From positions 47,869,933 to 47,897,673 of the forward strand of contig CM044526.1 of assembly GCA_024364805.1 (NCBI GenBank): a DNA stretch of 27,741 bases. The letters run 5' to 3'. Of this stretch, positions 23,017 through 27,741 are shown piece by piece. Under the pieces are notes generated by a model. It searched no databases. It was not told the origin of the DNA and saw only the letters and a list, made by a program, of their open reading frames with translations. Made by a program: the position numbers and the translations under genes. The stretch comes from Euprymna scolopes. Its lineage: Eukaryota; Mollusca; Cephalopoda; Sepiida; Sepiolidae. How positions within the stretch are numbered: position 1 is the stretch's first letter; each line of letters opens with the position of its first letter.

Positions 23017-23798
23017 TCAACCCTATTATTCACTTGTATTTTATTTCTTTATTTTAATTTTTTTCTTTTATTGTTTTTATTTTCTTTTTTATCATTAATT
23101 TCTAAGCTAATGTAACTTTTGTCCTTATAATTCTGAAAGAACTACATACAATATGTAGTTAAAGAAAAATAAATTGTTTTGGACTATTAAAATAATTTTC
23201 AACACTATTGATAATATGTTTTTTTTATCGCTTATGCTTGAATTTATGTTCTGAAACATGACATCAATCTATAAGGTATAATTATTTTGTTTACGTAATG
23301 TGTTAAGCTCTAATCATAAAAAAGCCCAAATAGGTCAGTTAATAGAATCTCAGACTGAAAATCTCAAATCTTCCATTTCAAGTCATGGCATTCACTTTTT
23401 GTTGGGAATGTATTATTTACTACTAATACAACATTCTCCATTTCTAAAAGTAGTTAAGATCTGATATTTCAAAATAAGACAAATTCCCCCATGCGTTTAA
23501 AAAAATTGTGACAAACAGATGGACAAAATCTTTATTTATATTGGCTGCAGTCCTGTCAAGACAAGAAAGAATTTTCCAAACAGCCATTCCTAAGATATGA
23601 AAGTGAGTACTCCATCATAAGACAAAAATGACTCTTATAAAGGTAGAGGATTGCATGAGGAGGCATGTACTTTATGGAATGGTAGAATGATCCAACCATT
23701 CTTCAAGGAGAAAACATATTTTCAAAACTTTACTTACAAGAAATATGCTGCAATTGTGTGTTTGTAAACTGCTGCTTCGATTCCAACACCCCAAAGGC
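11774..23798 (-). CDS. TMEM72: TMEM72-like multi-pass membrane protein, five 3' coding exons (5' end not in window)
   Basis: Five minus-strand exons join in phase at 23798-23738, 21185-21114, 20146-20013, 17669-17567 and 11879-11774, giving about 157 codons and a TAA stop. Introns are 2,552, 967, 2,343 and 5,687 bp, all GT-AG with pyrimidine tracts. Counting from the first whole codon, residues 4-6 read GVG (human TMEM72 has GVGTE here as I recall it). Residues 14-43 are a long hydrophobic stretch, 52-64 a Trp/Lys-rich cytosolic-type loop (IWKKILWLDDWKK), 65-78 and 84-101 two further membrane segments linked by NPHELPLGIVSG, then KTR and a polar, acidic tail with FDDYPDD at 124-130. The order Trp/Lys loop, LLxxAF..CFxxP and GxMLxIxxxxYxxxxxR matches the TMEM72 family, a four-pass protein of unknown biochemical function. 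The first membrane segment and start codon are missing, so about 25 N-terminal residues should lie upstream. The tail is shorter than in the 275-residue human protein. The family call rests on remembered sequence. Confidence 0.78.
12134..12357. repeat. Fold-back (palindromic) element with a (CA)n tract in its left arm
   Basis: Inner arms at 12202-12241 (GATCTAACAAGTTGGAATGG onwards) and 12282-12321 pair with few mismatches. Outer parts also pair, because the reverse complement of 12322-12357 (CTACACATTTTTCC, TAGCAAAATGC) corresponds to 12134-12201 (CTACACACA, TAGCAAAATAAA). The ends CTACACA/TGTGTAG look like terminal inverted repeats of a MITE. The CA microsatellite (12138-12164) has expanded inside the left arm only. 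Confidence 0.65.
12138..12164. repeat. (CA)13 microsatellite
   Basis: Pure CA dinucleotide tract inside the left arm of the fold-back element. Confidence 0.95.
12424..12450. repeat. A27 homopolymer
   Basis: Uninterrupted run of A. It could be the tail of a plus-strand retrocopy, but no recognisable body lies to its left. Confidence 0.9.
12584..12803. repeat. Three-unit diverged tandem array
   Basis: Units of about 57 bp at 12584-12640, 12684-12741 and 12747-12803 share the frame AATTAYCTCT.TTAGYATTACAT, then RAAGGGATA, then TTAT.CATAT. Spacing is uneven (100 then 63 bp). Divergence of about 30% between units indicates age. Confidence 0.6.
13101..13159. repeat. 25-bp stem, 9-nt loop hairpin
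   Basis: The left arm 13101-13125 (AGAAATATGTCGACAAGTTG then AAATG) pairs with 13135-13159 with two mismatches and a loop of 9 nt. Looser pairing continues outward to about 13070 and 13186 (ATGAAT.../...ATTCAT). The size fits a microRNA precursor, but the near-perfect arms and looser outer pairing also fit a palindromic MITE. It lies in the last intron of the TMEM72-like gene. Confidence 0.6.
13160..13814. other. Intronic stretch with inverted GGGAGATA/GTTACTT motifs
   Basis: No gene seen. AAGGGAGATAGAGTGTAAC (13377-13395) and, in the opposite orientation, GAGTTACTTGCCTTG (13441-13455) and GAGTTACTTCTCTTG (13470-13484) are variants of one motif also present at 15575-15642. Confidence 0.4.
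13815..14340 (-). mobile_element. LINE 3' portion (tail and C-terminal coding remnant)
   Basis: The plus strand begins CATCATCATATTTGGTTTAA then CGTCCATTTTACAT, the reverse complement of the GTTAAACGATGATG-type tail. TATTAGATGGATTTAAGAAA corresponds to the TTGGACGGCTTTTAGAAA box of the copy at 2845-3230. Further in, the minus strand carries scattered GRPRK/KDRLL-like remnants of the reverse-transcriptase C-terminus. Many breaks; inactive. Confidence 0.6.
14341..14488 (+). mobile_element. tRNA-derived SINE inserted in the LINE
   Basis: The A-box-like CTTAGTGGTTAATGATATGG at about 14349, then CTGAAAACTTGGGTGTGCC and the B-box-like AAATTCAAATTCAG at about 14393, then TTTACAGAAACA. The same ordered blocks occur on the minus strand at 17830-18113 (TGGCTAAGTGGATATATTGA, GGAAAACCTGGGTGTGTC, GGTTCAAATCCAG, TCCACAGAAACATG). 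It lies between two parts of one LINE, so it inserted after the LINE. Confidence 0.6.
14489..14768 (-). mobile_element. LINE, upstream part of the copy split by a SINE
   Basis: The minus strand contains YGNETWPMRVTDMCCIE around 14570-14510, matching MRIEMCCIERN in the copy at 3200 and the conserved LYGSETW motif of this reverse-transcriptase group. Together with 13815-14340 it is one 5'-truncated insertion of at least 800 bp. Confidence 0.6.
14769..15099. other. AT-rich intronic stretch
   Basis: Nothing recognised beyond homopolymer-rich sequence. Confidence 0.4.
15100..15210 (+). repeat. Dispersed repeat, copy 1 of a pair (other at 21335-21425)
   Basis: TTGTATTGATATTAAAGTGA then TCATTATGTGGAACTTTAC, then GACATAACATAGATAG. 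The copy at 21341-21420 has TATTAAAGTGATTATTATGT, GAAACTTTACA and GACATGAAATAGATA in the same order and orientation. Non-coding; family not identified. Confidence 0.55.
15249..15500. repeat. Diverged tandem duplication, period about 112-123 bp
   Basis: TTGGTTTGGTTGTTTTGTTT at 15249, GTTTGGTTTAGTTGCTTTAT at 15372 and GTTTTGGTTTGGTTAAATTA at 15482 start successive units. Each full unit also contains ATATCAAC, TTATTTAATGC and ACTTCAAGTTCTTTA in that order. Confidence 0.65.
15575..15642. repeat. Inverted pair of a GGGAGATAACTC-like motif
   Basis: AAGGGAAGTAACTTGG at 15576-15591 faces GAGTTATCTCCCCTGG at 15627-15642. The motif recurs at 13377-13395, 13441-13484 and 18981-18996. From memory, AAGGGAGATAACTC-type words are abundant in mollusc genomes. 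Confidence 0.45.
15643..16579. other. AT-rich intronic stretch
   Basis: No gene or recognised repeat. Open frames here are short and of low complexity. Confidence 0.45.
16580..16975 (-). mobile_element. LINE 3' fragment (reverse-transcriptase C-terminal region and 3' UTR)
   Basis: The minus strand at 16975-16754 reads LYLFKATISPCIKYCCHIWA, then SASITSLFLLNKVQKSL. It matches the Y.ATI.PCLEYCSH.WGGA....L..LDKVQ block of CR1/Jockey-like elements. Downstream, the sequence ends GGGCCTTGATAGTTGTGACT then CCCTTAAAAAAA at about 16580-16620, the same tail as in the copies at 1399 and 18645. 5' truncated and decayed. Confidence 0.7.
17567..17669 (-). CDS. TMEM72: TMEM72-like gene, fourth membrane segment and start of tail (103 nt)
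   Basis: The acceptor is TTTTCCAG and the donor GTAAAT. Two bases complete Gly, 33 codons follow (VMLVISFILYVIKTR, then STYQEHVPETTEANETYD), and AG is left for a split Arg. It holds the last hydrophobic helix, the stop-transfer KTR and the start of a polar, Thr/Glu-rich cytosolic tail. A LINE-derived fragment begins only about 45 bp upstream of the acceptor, at about 17715. Confidence 0.82.
17715..17795 (-). mobile_element. Short LINE-derived fragment next to an exon
   Basis: GATTGTAGTTGTTCAAGTTG then GATCTTATGCCA matches 16719-16754 of the larger LINE (GAGATTGTAGTTAGTTGTTT then AAGTTGGATCTTATGCCA). On the minus strand it gives WHKIQLEQL against WHKIQLKQL. It lies 45 bp upstream of the acceptor of exon 17567-17669. 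Confidence 0.6.
17830..18113 (-). mobile_element. tRNA-derived SINE
   Basis: On the minus strand, box A is TGGCTAAGTGGA (18101-18090) and box B is GGTTCAAATCC (18055-18045), about 35 nt apart. CCACAGAAACATG and a non-tRNA body follow. Same family as 14341-14488. The left limit is approximate. The CCTGGGTGTGTC arm and the variable spacing argue against a working tRNA gene. Confidence 0.6.
18366..18556 (+). repeat. Dispersed repeat, copy 1 of a pair (other at 19655-19842)
   Basis: About 190 bp aligns with the second copy: TTTATTGATAATCG, CCTGAGAGTCCTCTATCTGG, GAATA, GAGGCATTTTTTACAA and TACTCTGGC-like ends in the same order. Less AT-rich than the flanks and non-coding. It lies directly before a LINE 3' tail (18580-18690), so it may be part of that LINE's 3' region. 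Confidence 0.6.
18580..18690 (+). mobile_element. LINE 3' tail
   Basis: TTTGGGCCTTGATATGTGCT then AACTTATTAGTAAAAAAAAA shares the tail signature of the copies at 1399-1440 and 16580-16620. Only the extreme 3' end is recognisable. Confidence 0.5.
18758..18897. repeat. Fold-back repeat with a partial second copy at 19161-19215
   Basis: Arms 18804-18828 (AATTCTTATTATCCATACTA then AGGAT) and 18870-18896 pair with few mismatches. The block before the left arm (AGTCTTAAATAATTTGCAAT) recurs at 19161 (AGTCTTCAATAATTTGCAAT), followed by TTTTTAGTATT and GAGGATTGAATCCTC, itself a small palindrome. Confidence 0.5.
19405..19505 (-). pseudogene. Decayed duplicate of the TMEM72-like exon donor region
   Basis: TGGTCCTGCTAATAATGTCA then TACCTGATAC at 19450-19479 matches 19990-20019 at an offset of exactly 540 bp. 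It spans the splice donor of exon 20013-20146, and TGGATTTATAAAACCAAT follows in both. Relative to the exon about 20 bases (the HELPLG-coding part) are missing, and the minus-strand frame is closed just upstream, so this is a relic exon and not an alternative one. Similarity extends weakly to about 19405. Confidence 0.6.
19655..19842 (+). repeat. Dispersed repeat, copy 2 of a pair (other at 18366-18556)
   Basis: GGTTTATTGCTAATCGACTG, AGATGCTCTTACAGGAGAAT, CAGGCATTATTTGTAA and TACTCTGGCTTTTC follow the order of the first copy. Confidence 0.6.
20013..20146 (-). CDS. TMEM72: TMEM72-like gene, loop and third membrane segment exon (134 nt)
   Basis: The acceptor is a T-run ending TTTCCAG and the donor GTATGA. 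One base completes Ser, 44 codons follow and one G is left over. The product reads EESTFMKIWKKILWLDD, then WKKGLLYAAFSFTCFINP, then HELPLGIVS. It carries the Trp/Lys loop and third membrane segment, the part most like vertebrate TMEM72. A degraded copy of this exon's donor end lies exactly 540 bp further along the transcript direction at about 19450-19500. Confidence 0.85.
20147..20627. other. Intronic stretch, no gene seen
   Basis: A weak third match to the exon-donor repeat (TGGGTCTGTAAAACCCATTA at about 20279) may be fortuitous. Otherwise unremarkable. Confidence 0.35.
20628..20840 (+). mobile_element. 5S rRNA-derived segment, probably a SINE
   Basis: TTCTCACCAGATCACCAGTT then AAGCAATGTTGAGCTTGGTC, AGTACCAGATGGGTGACCAT and TTGGGA, GGCGCTGTATG lines up with 5S rRNA from about position 30 to the 3' end (GATCTCGGAAGCTAAGCAGG, TTAGTACTTGGATGGGAGAC, GCCTGGGAATACC, GTGCTGTAGG). 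The internal promoter elements (box A, intermediate element, box C) are present but mutated and the first 25-30 bases are not recognisable. The 3' extension (CCCTTCTCCCAAAGGTAGAT to GACACCCCGTCTAGTGATGG) is not 5S. The combination suggests a 5S-headed SINE and not a 5S gene. The right limit is uncertain. Confidence 0.6.
21114..21185 (-). CDS. TMEM72: TMEM72-like gene, membrane-segment exon (72 nt)
   Basis: The acceptor is TTTTTCAG and the donor GTAGGT. One base completes the split Leu codon, 23 codons follow (IIAVITMFLETVFLMDYWVA then VCI), and AG is left for a split Ser codon. It encodes nearly all of the second membrane segment. A single Glu in the middle of the helix (in MFLET) matches a Glu in the human segment as I recall it (ICEGAYF), so it is a candidate conserved buried charge. 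Confidence 0.8.
21335..21425 (+). repeat. Dispersed repeat, copy 2 of a pair (other at 15100-15210)
   Basis: GTTATTAAAGTGATTATTAT, GTGAAACTTTACA and GACATGAAATAGATA match the first copy in order and orientation. Confidence 0.55.
21535..21560. repeat. (TA)n microsatellite
   Basis: TA tract abutting the palindromic element. Confidence 0.9.
21561..21720. mobile_element. Near-perfect palindromic element (hairpin family, copy 1)
   Basis: TAAGTTATAAAATATATATG through CTAGGATTCTTCAGG (21562-21633) is repeated inverted at 21642-21719 with only a few mismatches or indels and an 8-nt loop (TTTCATAG). A folded single strand would be a roughly 72-bp stem. No coding capacity. The same GAATATTCAGTGTAGCTTAA boundary and following sequence occur at 27160-27260, showing a repeat family. 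The low arm divergence suggests a recent insertion or ongoing arm homogenisation. Confidence 0.75.
21832..21914. repeat. (AT)41 microsatellite
   Basis: Uninterrupted AT tract of about 83 bp. Confidence 0.95.
22096..22959 (+). mobile_element. Non-autonomous element with Helitron-like ends
   Basis: It starts 5'-TCTATATAATTATACAACTC preceded by A. It ends with a short hairpin ACCC-AAC-GGGT (22935-22945), ten bases, then CTAG (22956-22959) followed by T. TC start, hairpin about 10 nt before CTRR, insertion between A and T, and no target duplication are the Helitron hallmarks. The 4-bp stem is short for the family. Inside, a 105-bp block at 22179-22283 is directly repeated at 22560-22666 (AATAATCAA, GACAATRAAACGTATTGTTT, CGTTTAAATTA). 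No Rep/helicase coding sequence. It sits in AT-repeat DNA. Confidence 0.6.
22961..23010. repeat. (AT)25 microsatellite
   Basis: AT tract immediately after the Helitron-like 3' end; probably part of the insertion target. Confidence 0.95.
23325..23400 (+). repeat. Degenerate tRNA-derived SINE head
   Basis: AATAGGTCAGTTAATAGAAT resembles an A box region and CATTTCAAGTCATGG a B box about 40 nt on. Divergent and with no clear 3' body. Confidence 0.3.
23738..23798 (-). CDS. TMEM72: TMEM72-like gene, first exon visible in window (61 nt)
   Basis: The acceptor is a T-rich tract ending TTTTTTTAG and the donor is a consensus GTAAGT. The exon begins with the last two bases (GC) of a split codon, then gives 19 codons starting LWGVGIEAAVYKH and ending ...AAYF, and ends with TT of a split Leu codon completed by the next exon. 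The GVG motif and following residues correspond to the end of the first membrane segment and the first loop of TMEM72. The preceding exon must end in phase 1. Confidence 0.75.
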
Positions 23799-24899
23799 CT
23801 AAAAAAAGAAATAAAATAAAAAAAATTTTAATTGTTTTTACAAACAGAAAAATTGATTTTTTTCAAATTACTTTAATGAGAATATTAATAAATTGTAGTT
23901 GTTATAGATTAATTGTCAGCTATCAACACTACTGATAACCAATTTTTAAATTCAAGTAGCAAAACAGTCTAGAAAAAAAATTATTTTCGTTAGAAGTTAG
24001 CAAATTGTACAGAACGGTTAAACGTGATAGGTTACATTTCTGAATTATTGAGATAAGGATTAATAATTCGTACTTGGTTCTTCAGACTACTGTTTTATCT
24101 TGAGAGCTTTTTTCACATTTTGGTCGATGTAATCTGACATTCTTTAAGTTTTATCTTCTCAAACTTGGGAATCTGCAGACTCTTAGCATAGTGGATGAAG
24201 TATTTGTTAAATTCAGTTGTGAACTTACACTCTTCTGGAGGTTGAAGGTTAAAACCTATTCTTAACATGGAGAGTAGAGGATGTTTTGTAACTATTCTTT
24301 ACTTTCTGCTAACAATGTAATAAAAAAGAATATCGTAAAACTTGAAAATAGTATAACAAAAATAGCGCCGTAATTTTGTTTTATTTTGTTAAAAAATTGT
24401 TTTTGTCTAATTTTAATTCAAACAGCTTCACTCGACAACTACTTTTTACTAAAGTAAAAAACGCTTTTAAATGAGTTAAAACACAAACCCCTTATCCAGT
24501 TAAATAAAATAACTTATCTTGCCAATGATAACATTTATTTTTTATGTTTTTATGTTTTACAATCCACATAGGTATGAAAAAGTGTTCAAAAAACAAATAT
24601 AACAAATAAATATTACCAAAGACAAGATAAATTACTCTTCTATCGATCTCAATAAATTTTTGATGCTGTAAATGTTTCTGTTCGAAAAGCAAATAGCGTC
24701 AAGCATTACATGAGAACAAGAAAAAAATGGCCGTGATGTCTTTTGAATTCTTTGAAGTCTCAACAATGACTTAAAAATAAAAAATTATACAAAAATAGTG
24801 GTAGAAACCCACCCGATAATTGTCATGGTAAAAGCCGTTAAAATGAAACTTAATTATGCTAATTAGTTTAATGTACTTGAAAACACAACTGTAATCTTG
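23799..24899. other. Start of the intron upstream of the first visible exon
   Basis: No exon recognised. A GTCGATGTAATCTGACATTC block at about 24123 resembles 19088-19112 (TTGGTCGATATAACCTCTGC), another dispersed repeat pair. TTCTTAACATGG (24258) also occurs at 17357 and, reversed, at 7509. Confidence 0.35.
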
Positions 24900-24990
24900 T
24901 GTTTGTTGATTAATCAGACTATTATTGTCATCTTAGGTGTTATTAGCACAACGCTTCAGTCTCTGCAACCTGCGATCTGCTTCGGGTGTT
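24900..24990 (+). repeat. Dispersed repeat, copy 2 of a pair (other at 2190-2290)
   Basis: TGATTAATCAGACTATTATT then GTCATCTTAGGTGTTATTAG and CACAACGCTTCAG follows the first copy block for block. Confidence 0.45.
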
Positions 24991-25249
24991 AAAAACATAC
25001 TTCTTTTTCTCTACTAAGGAAAAAAGGGCTGGCTCTGCATTACAAAAATTCGAACCGTGGGTTTGACGGTGGGTCCGTAGATCATAAAGAAAGTCAGTCT
25101 TCAGGGAGCACTAAGATTTTTTTTTTTTAAAGGCTTTCCTAGGACTCAATTTTTCGGGATATCTATACTAATTGTTAATAATAGTGAAAAAATGTTTTAC
25201 GAAACAGAGGATCGATACCCATGCATATTTTTTTTTTTAAACAAAATGC

Positions 25250-25265
25250 GGGGGGGGGGGGGGGG
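25250..25265. repeat. G16 homopolymer
   Basis: A pure G run in a strongly AT-rich context, capable of quadruplex formation and of length slippage. Confidence 0.9.
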
Positions 25266-25635
25266 ACAACTCCAAGAAAAAAAGTTTCTTTTGTAGTTTA
25301 TTTCTTTTCAGCAACTTGATTATTTGAAAGTCTGACTTATCTCTTCTGCTTTATGGCAATACTGCTCTTATCAATGGTGGACCAAAAAAAATATAAGACC
25401 GATTTTTAATAAAAACTTTTAGATAATCTAAATCATTTTCTTCTAATTTTTGATTAGGATAATTATTTCTGCATTATATGCAAGTTTATCATAGTGTTTT
25501 TATTTAAAATGCGATTTCTACTTGTGACTAATACTATATAAGCATCCAGTCTTGTTTTCACAAAAACTTATCTTCCTTTTTTGTAGAATAATTCATATAG
25601 ATAACTTTGCGAACCTCTATAATTGTAAAAGAGGC

Positions 25636-25780
25636 ATGGAGCTCTCCTTGAAATCTGTACTGAAAGAATAGATAAGACTTTCTCAGCATCAGCAGGATGA
25701 TGTAGAAAATGTCAGAAAGGAATTGAAAAATTTGGAATTGAACTATGAGATGCCATCAGAGAGAAAAGCACATAACTGAC
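25636..25780 (+). pseudogene. Coiled-coil-like coding remnant
   Basis: One plus-strand frame reads MELSLKSVLKE, a stop, then IRLSQHQQDDVENVRKELKN then LELNYEMPSERKAHN and a stop. The middle has heptad-like spacing and mixed charge unlike the low-complexity translations around it, which suggests a decayed exon or processed pseudogene fragment. Parent gene not recognised. Chance is not excluded. Confidence 0.25.
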
Positions 25781-26767
25781 AAATTGATACAAATGTTAGT
25801 TTATCACTATAGTTCAGGAGATCATTGATATTTTTTTATCATTTTGTTCTAGCTGGGTATGGGGCATCCTACATATACTTATGTGTTATGTTAAAAATTA
25901 GTCTAAATTACAAAAAATGATCCAGTAGATGTGCTAGATGTATTTTTAACAAAAAAGTCATCCAATTAAGTTTGGAGATTTTTTTGTTTAAAAATGGCAA
26001 AGTCCATTTAAGTCAAAGGTTATCTTCCTTGTTTCTCATACTGAATTGGTTGCACAACTCTTCCAGGTTAAAACATGACAACTCGATAATTGGATAAATT
26101 CTATTTTTACTTGTAATTATTTTTCTACCGGATCATTTTTTGTACATAATGTTTTCACCTGAAAGAGATCACTAGTCTACCTAAGCACTAAAATGAACAA
26201 ATAAAAAATAAAATGAAGTACATAAAAATCGCCGAAATTCTACATTAATCAACCTAGTTCTCATGACCATAAGACACTGATAGCCATCAAGTGATCAATT
26301 GTTAGACACCCCCCTGTCATTCAAGCTCAACATCAAAATACTAAGTCTAGTTCCCACGTGTGTTCCATGTGACATTCCAAATCAGGTCTTTCCCAGACGA
26401 GTGACAATTTACCTGCACGAAAGAAAAATAAAAAAATAAAAAGACAAAACACAATCAAACAGGTAAAGTCATTCATCCACCAACACACACCCTAAACACC
26501 TTTTTCTTCATGGCAACGGAAATTGAGTAAAAACTCCTACACAAAAGGATTTTAACAAGGAATTAACTTGGAAAAGAAAAGGGAGAAAAAGTTACTTCCT
26601 CAGAGCAGAGTGTGCATATAAGCTTGAGGGTGATAAGAAAATGTGATCCGTTGGGTCACTCATTAGCCTCAGGTTAGATTGTGTGAACCAGAAAAAATCT
26701 GCAAACTTAATTTTTTTTTTTTTTTATATAAAAGTTAAAATTAGTCTATCAGTCTCATATATATACA
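25781..26767. other. Intronic stretch, no supported exon
   Basis: A strong minus-strand polypyrimidine tract ending CTTTCGTGCAG at about 26415-26445 looks like a splice acceptor, but the roughly 30 codons after it do not resemble TMEM72 and soon hit stops. It might begin a non-coding exon. Nothing else recognised. Confidence 0.3.
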
Positions 26768-27057
26768 CTAGACATTTTAGCCCATTAAAAACAGGAAGAG
26801 GTTATAGTCCGTTTAACTTAGAATGATTGCTTTATGCCAAACTGATAGTTGAATGTGGTTAAATTTGTGCTCATTTTTGCATTAAATACTAATCTCTATT
26901 AAATCCCCATTTGCACATTGAATGGAGTCCATAACACTTAGTCCGCTGCACTTCATCATAGTAAAGGTCCATACAAACTTTCGGCCAGATCGGCTCAGTA
27001 GTTTCCAAGAAAAATTGGAATGAGCAGACAGATGAACTAAGAGAAATATAATATAGA
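26768..27057 (-). mobile_element. Short Helitron-like candidate
   Basis: On the minus strand it begins A|TCTATATTATATTTCTCTTA at 27057, contains TTTTTCTTGGAAACTACTGA then GCCGATCTGGCCGAAAG, a block I associate with dispersed mobile-element copies, and ends CTAG|T at 26768. The A/T insertion context and TC...CTAG ends fit a Helitron, but no convincing 3' hairpin is seen. It abuts the palindromic element at 27059. Confidence 0.4.
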
Positions 27058-27058
27058 T

Positions 27059-27260
27059 ATAATAAGTTATATATTAAGCGACACAGAATCTTCCACATTT
27101 CATCCTCATTGGGACTCGTTAAACTAAAATGCAAATGCATTTTGCCTTGAGTCCCTACAGGGATGAAACATGGAAGATTCTGTGTAGCTTAAATGTCATA
27201 TTTTTATAATTTATCAACCAGTTCCATTCATATATTGAATATTGGAGTAAATACTGAAAA
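27059..27260. mobile_element. Palindromic element, copy 2 of the hairpin family
   Basis: TAAGTTATATATTAAGCGAC then ACAGAATCTTCCACATTTCATCC (27063 onwards) pairs with GGATGAAACATGGAAGATTC then TGTGTAGCTTAAATG (27161-27196). The longer loop is itself palindromic (GGGACTC...GAGTCCC around AAAATGCAAATGCATTTT). The sequence after the right arm (ATTTATCAACCAGTTCCATT, then ATTGGAGTAAATACT) matches that after copy 1 (ACTTACTAACTAGCTCTACC, then GTTGAAGTAAATACT), which fixes the family link. More diverged than copy 1. Confidence 0.65.
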
Positions 27261-27385
27261 TGAAGACAAAGTATTATAACTCATAAAATTGTATGTGAAT
27301 ACATGAAATATCTAACAGTTTTTTTTTAGGAACATCTATTCGTCTTTGAACGGTTGTTTAGTAGTCCTCTATTCAACGAAAAATG

Positions 27386-27741
27386 TTAGACATACTCTAA
27401 GGAAAATTTAGGCATTTGCATAAAGAAAACTAATAAAAATTTATAAGTGTAATCAATTCCATCTTTGGGTCTTTGGAATGATAACTGTGTGTGTCTTGTC
27501 TTTCTGTCTTCAACAAGTATATGAGACTGCTGCTTCCCAGACCACACAAGTATTGCTGTAATATCTCTGGTTTTGTCTAATTCAGCAAGCGTTTTGACAA
27601 AACTCAAAAGTGCATAATGAAGTCCCACCACAAACAACACCAAATACTGGCAAATTCCCCTGTCACTTCTGTGAATGATTTTATAAGCGCATGGACACTC
27701 TACATCAATCTGAAAAGATGGCAAGCTTCTGTCAAGAAGTA
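27386..27741 (-). CDS. Unrecognised open frame running off the right edge
   Basis: The frame is open from the window edge for at least 117 codons to a stop at 27386. It reads LPSFQIDVECPCAYKIIHRS, later YLVLFVVGLHYALLSFVKTL (a possible membrane helix), then a polar stretch TLAELDKTRDITAILVWSGK and a hydrophobic end. A possible acceptor (CATCTTTTCAG) lies inside at about 27711. Composition is more protein-like than other open frames here, but no family is recognised. It shares the strand of the TMEM72-like gene and could be a terminal exon of a nested or neighbouring gene, a repeat-encoded remnant, or chance. Confidence 0.25.
   Translation of the reverse strand, partial: LLDRSLPSFQIDVECPCAYKIIHRSDRGICQYLVLFVVGLHYALLSFVKTLAELDKTRDITAILVWSGKQQSHILVEDRKTRHTQLSFQRPKDGIDYTYKFLLVFFMQMPKFSLEYV

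Noticed and set aside
24229-24268. Alternative first exon (MLRIGFNLQPPEE before GTAAGT, phase 1)
   Set aside because: The phase and donor fit, but the translation lacks a membrane segment and the TTCTTAACATGG word occurs at several other places, so it is likely repeat sequence.
25040-25085. tRNA-like B box (CGGTTCGAATTTT on the minus strand)
   Set aside because: No A box at a suitable distance and no cloverleaf.
26415-26475. Possible first exon of the TMEM72-like gene ending CGTGCAG before GTAAAT, in phase 1
   Set aside because: The sequence before the putative donor is a pyrimidine tract typical of a splice acceptor, and its translation (poly-Phe/Leu) does not resemble the TMEM72 N-terminus.
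1-27741. LTR retrotransposons, endogenous retroviruses or Polinton-like elements
   Set aside because: No paired long terminal repeats and no capsid, protease, integrase or envelope-like reading frames were seen.

Overview
The window is AT-rich (roughly 70% A+T by eye), intron-rich animal DNA. GT-AG splice sites bound short exons inside introns of 1 to 6 kb, and the introns are full of LINE and SINE remnants, palindromic elements and long (AT)n tracts. The LINE tails, in particular the reverse complement of a GATGATGA-type 3' end and a GCCGTCCAACACATG box, together with the short tRNA-derived SINEs, suggest a mollusc and most likely a cephalopod such as an octopus. That assignment is inference. 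No viral or prokaryotic gene was seen.

The only protein gene I can support runs on the minus strand. Five consecutive phase-compatible exons (23738-23798, 21114-21185, 20013-20146, 17567-17669 and 11774-11879) encode the last 157 or so residues of a small multi-pass membrane protein that I recognise as a homologue of vertebrate TMEM72. Its stop codon is at 11774-11776. The first coding exon, expected to hold the start codon and first membrane segment, was not found and probably lies beyond the right edge. Everything from about 11.8 kb to the right end is therefore probably this gene's introns, and everything left of about 10.9 kb is probably downstream flank.

The left flank (1-11.7 kb) holds pieces of two LINE families (1065-1452, 1830-1920, 2845-3230), a well-preserved 1,248-bp non-autonomous DNA transposon with about 390-bp terminal inverted repeats and an 8-bp target duplication (4577-5824), and immediately beside it a 172-bp insert between perfect 23-bp direct repeats. 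It also has diverged duplicate modules near 6.8 kb, a 116-codon orphan reading frame at 8.1 kb, and an unexplained less AT-rich segment at 10.3-10.8 kb.

The intronic half holds two fold-back structures in the last intron (12.1 and 13.1 kb), a three-unit diverged tandem array, and a LINE interrupted by a SINE (13.8-14.8 kb). A decayed copy of the exon-3 splice-donor region lies 540 bp downstream of the real exon. Further right are a 5S-rRNA-derived segment (20.6 kb), two copies of one palindromic family (21.6 and 27.1 kb), and an 864-bp element with Helitron-like ends (22.1-23.0 kb) plus a smaller candidate (26.8-27.1 kb). An unrecognised open frame runs off the right edge.
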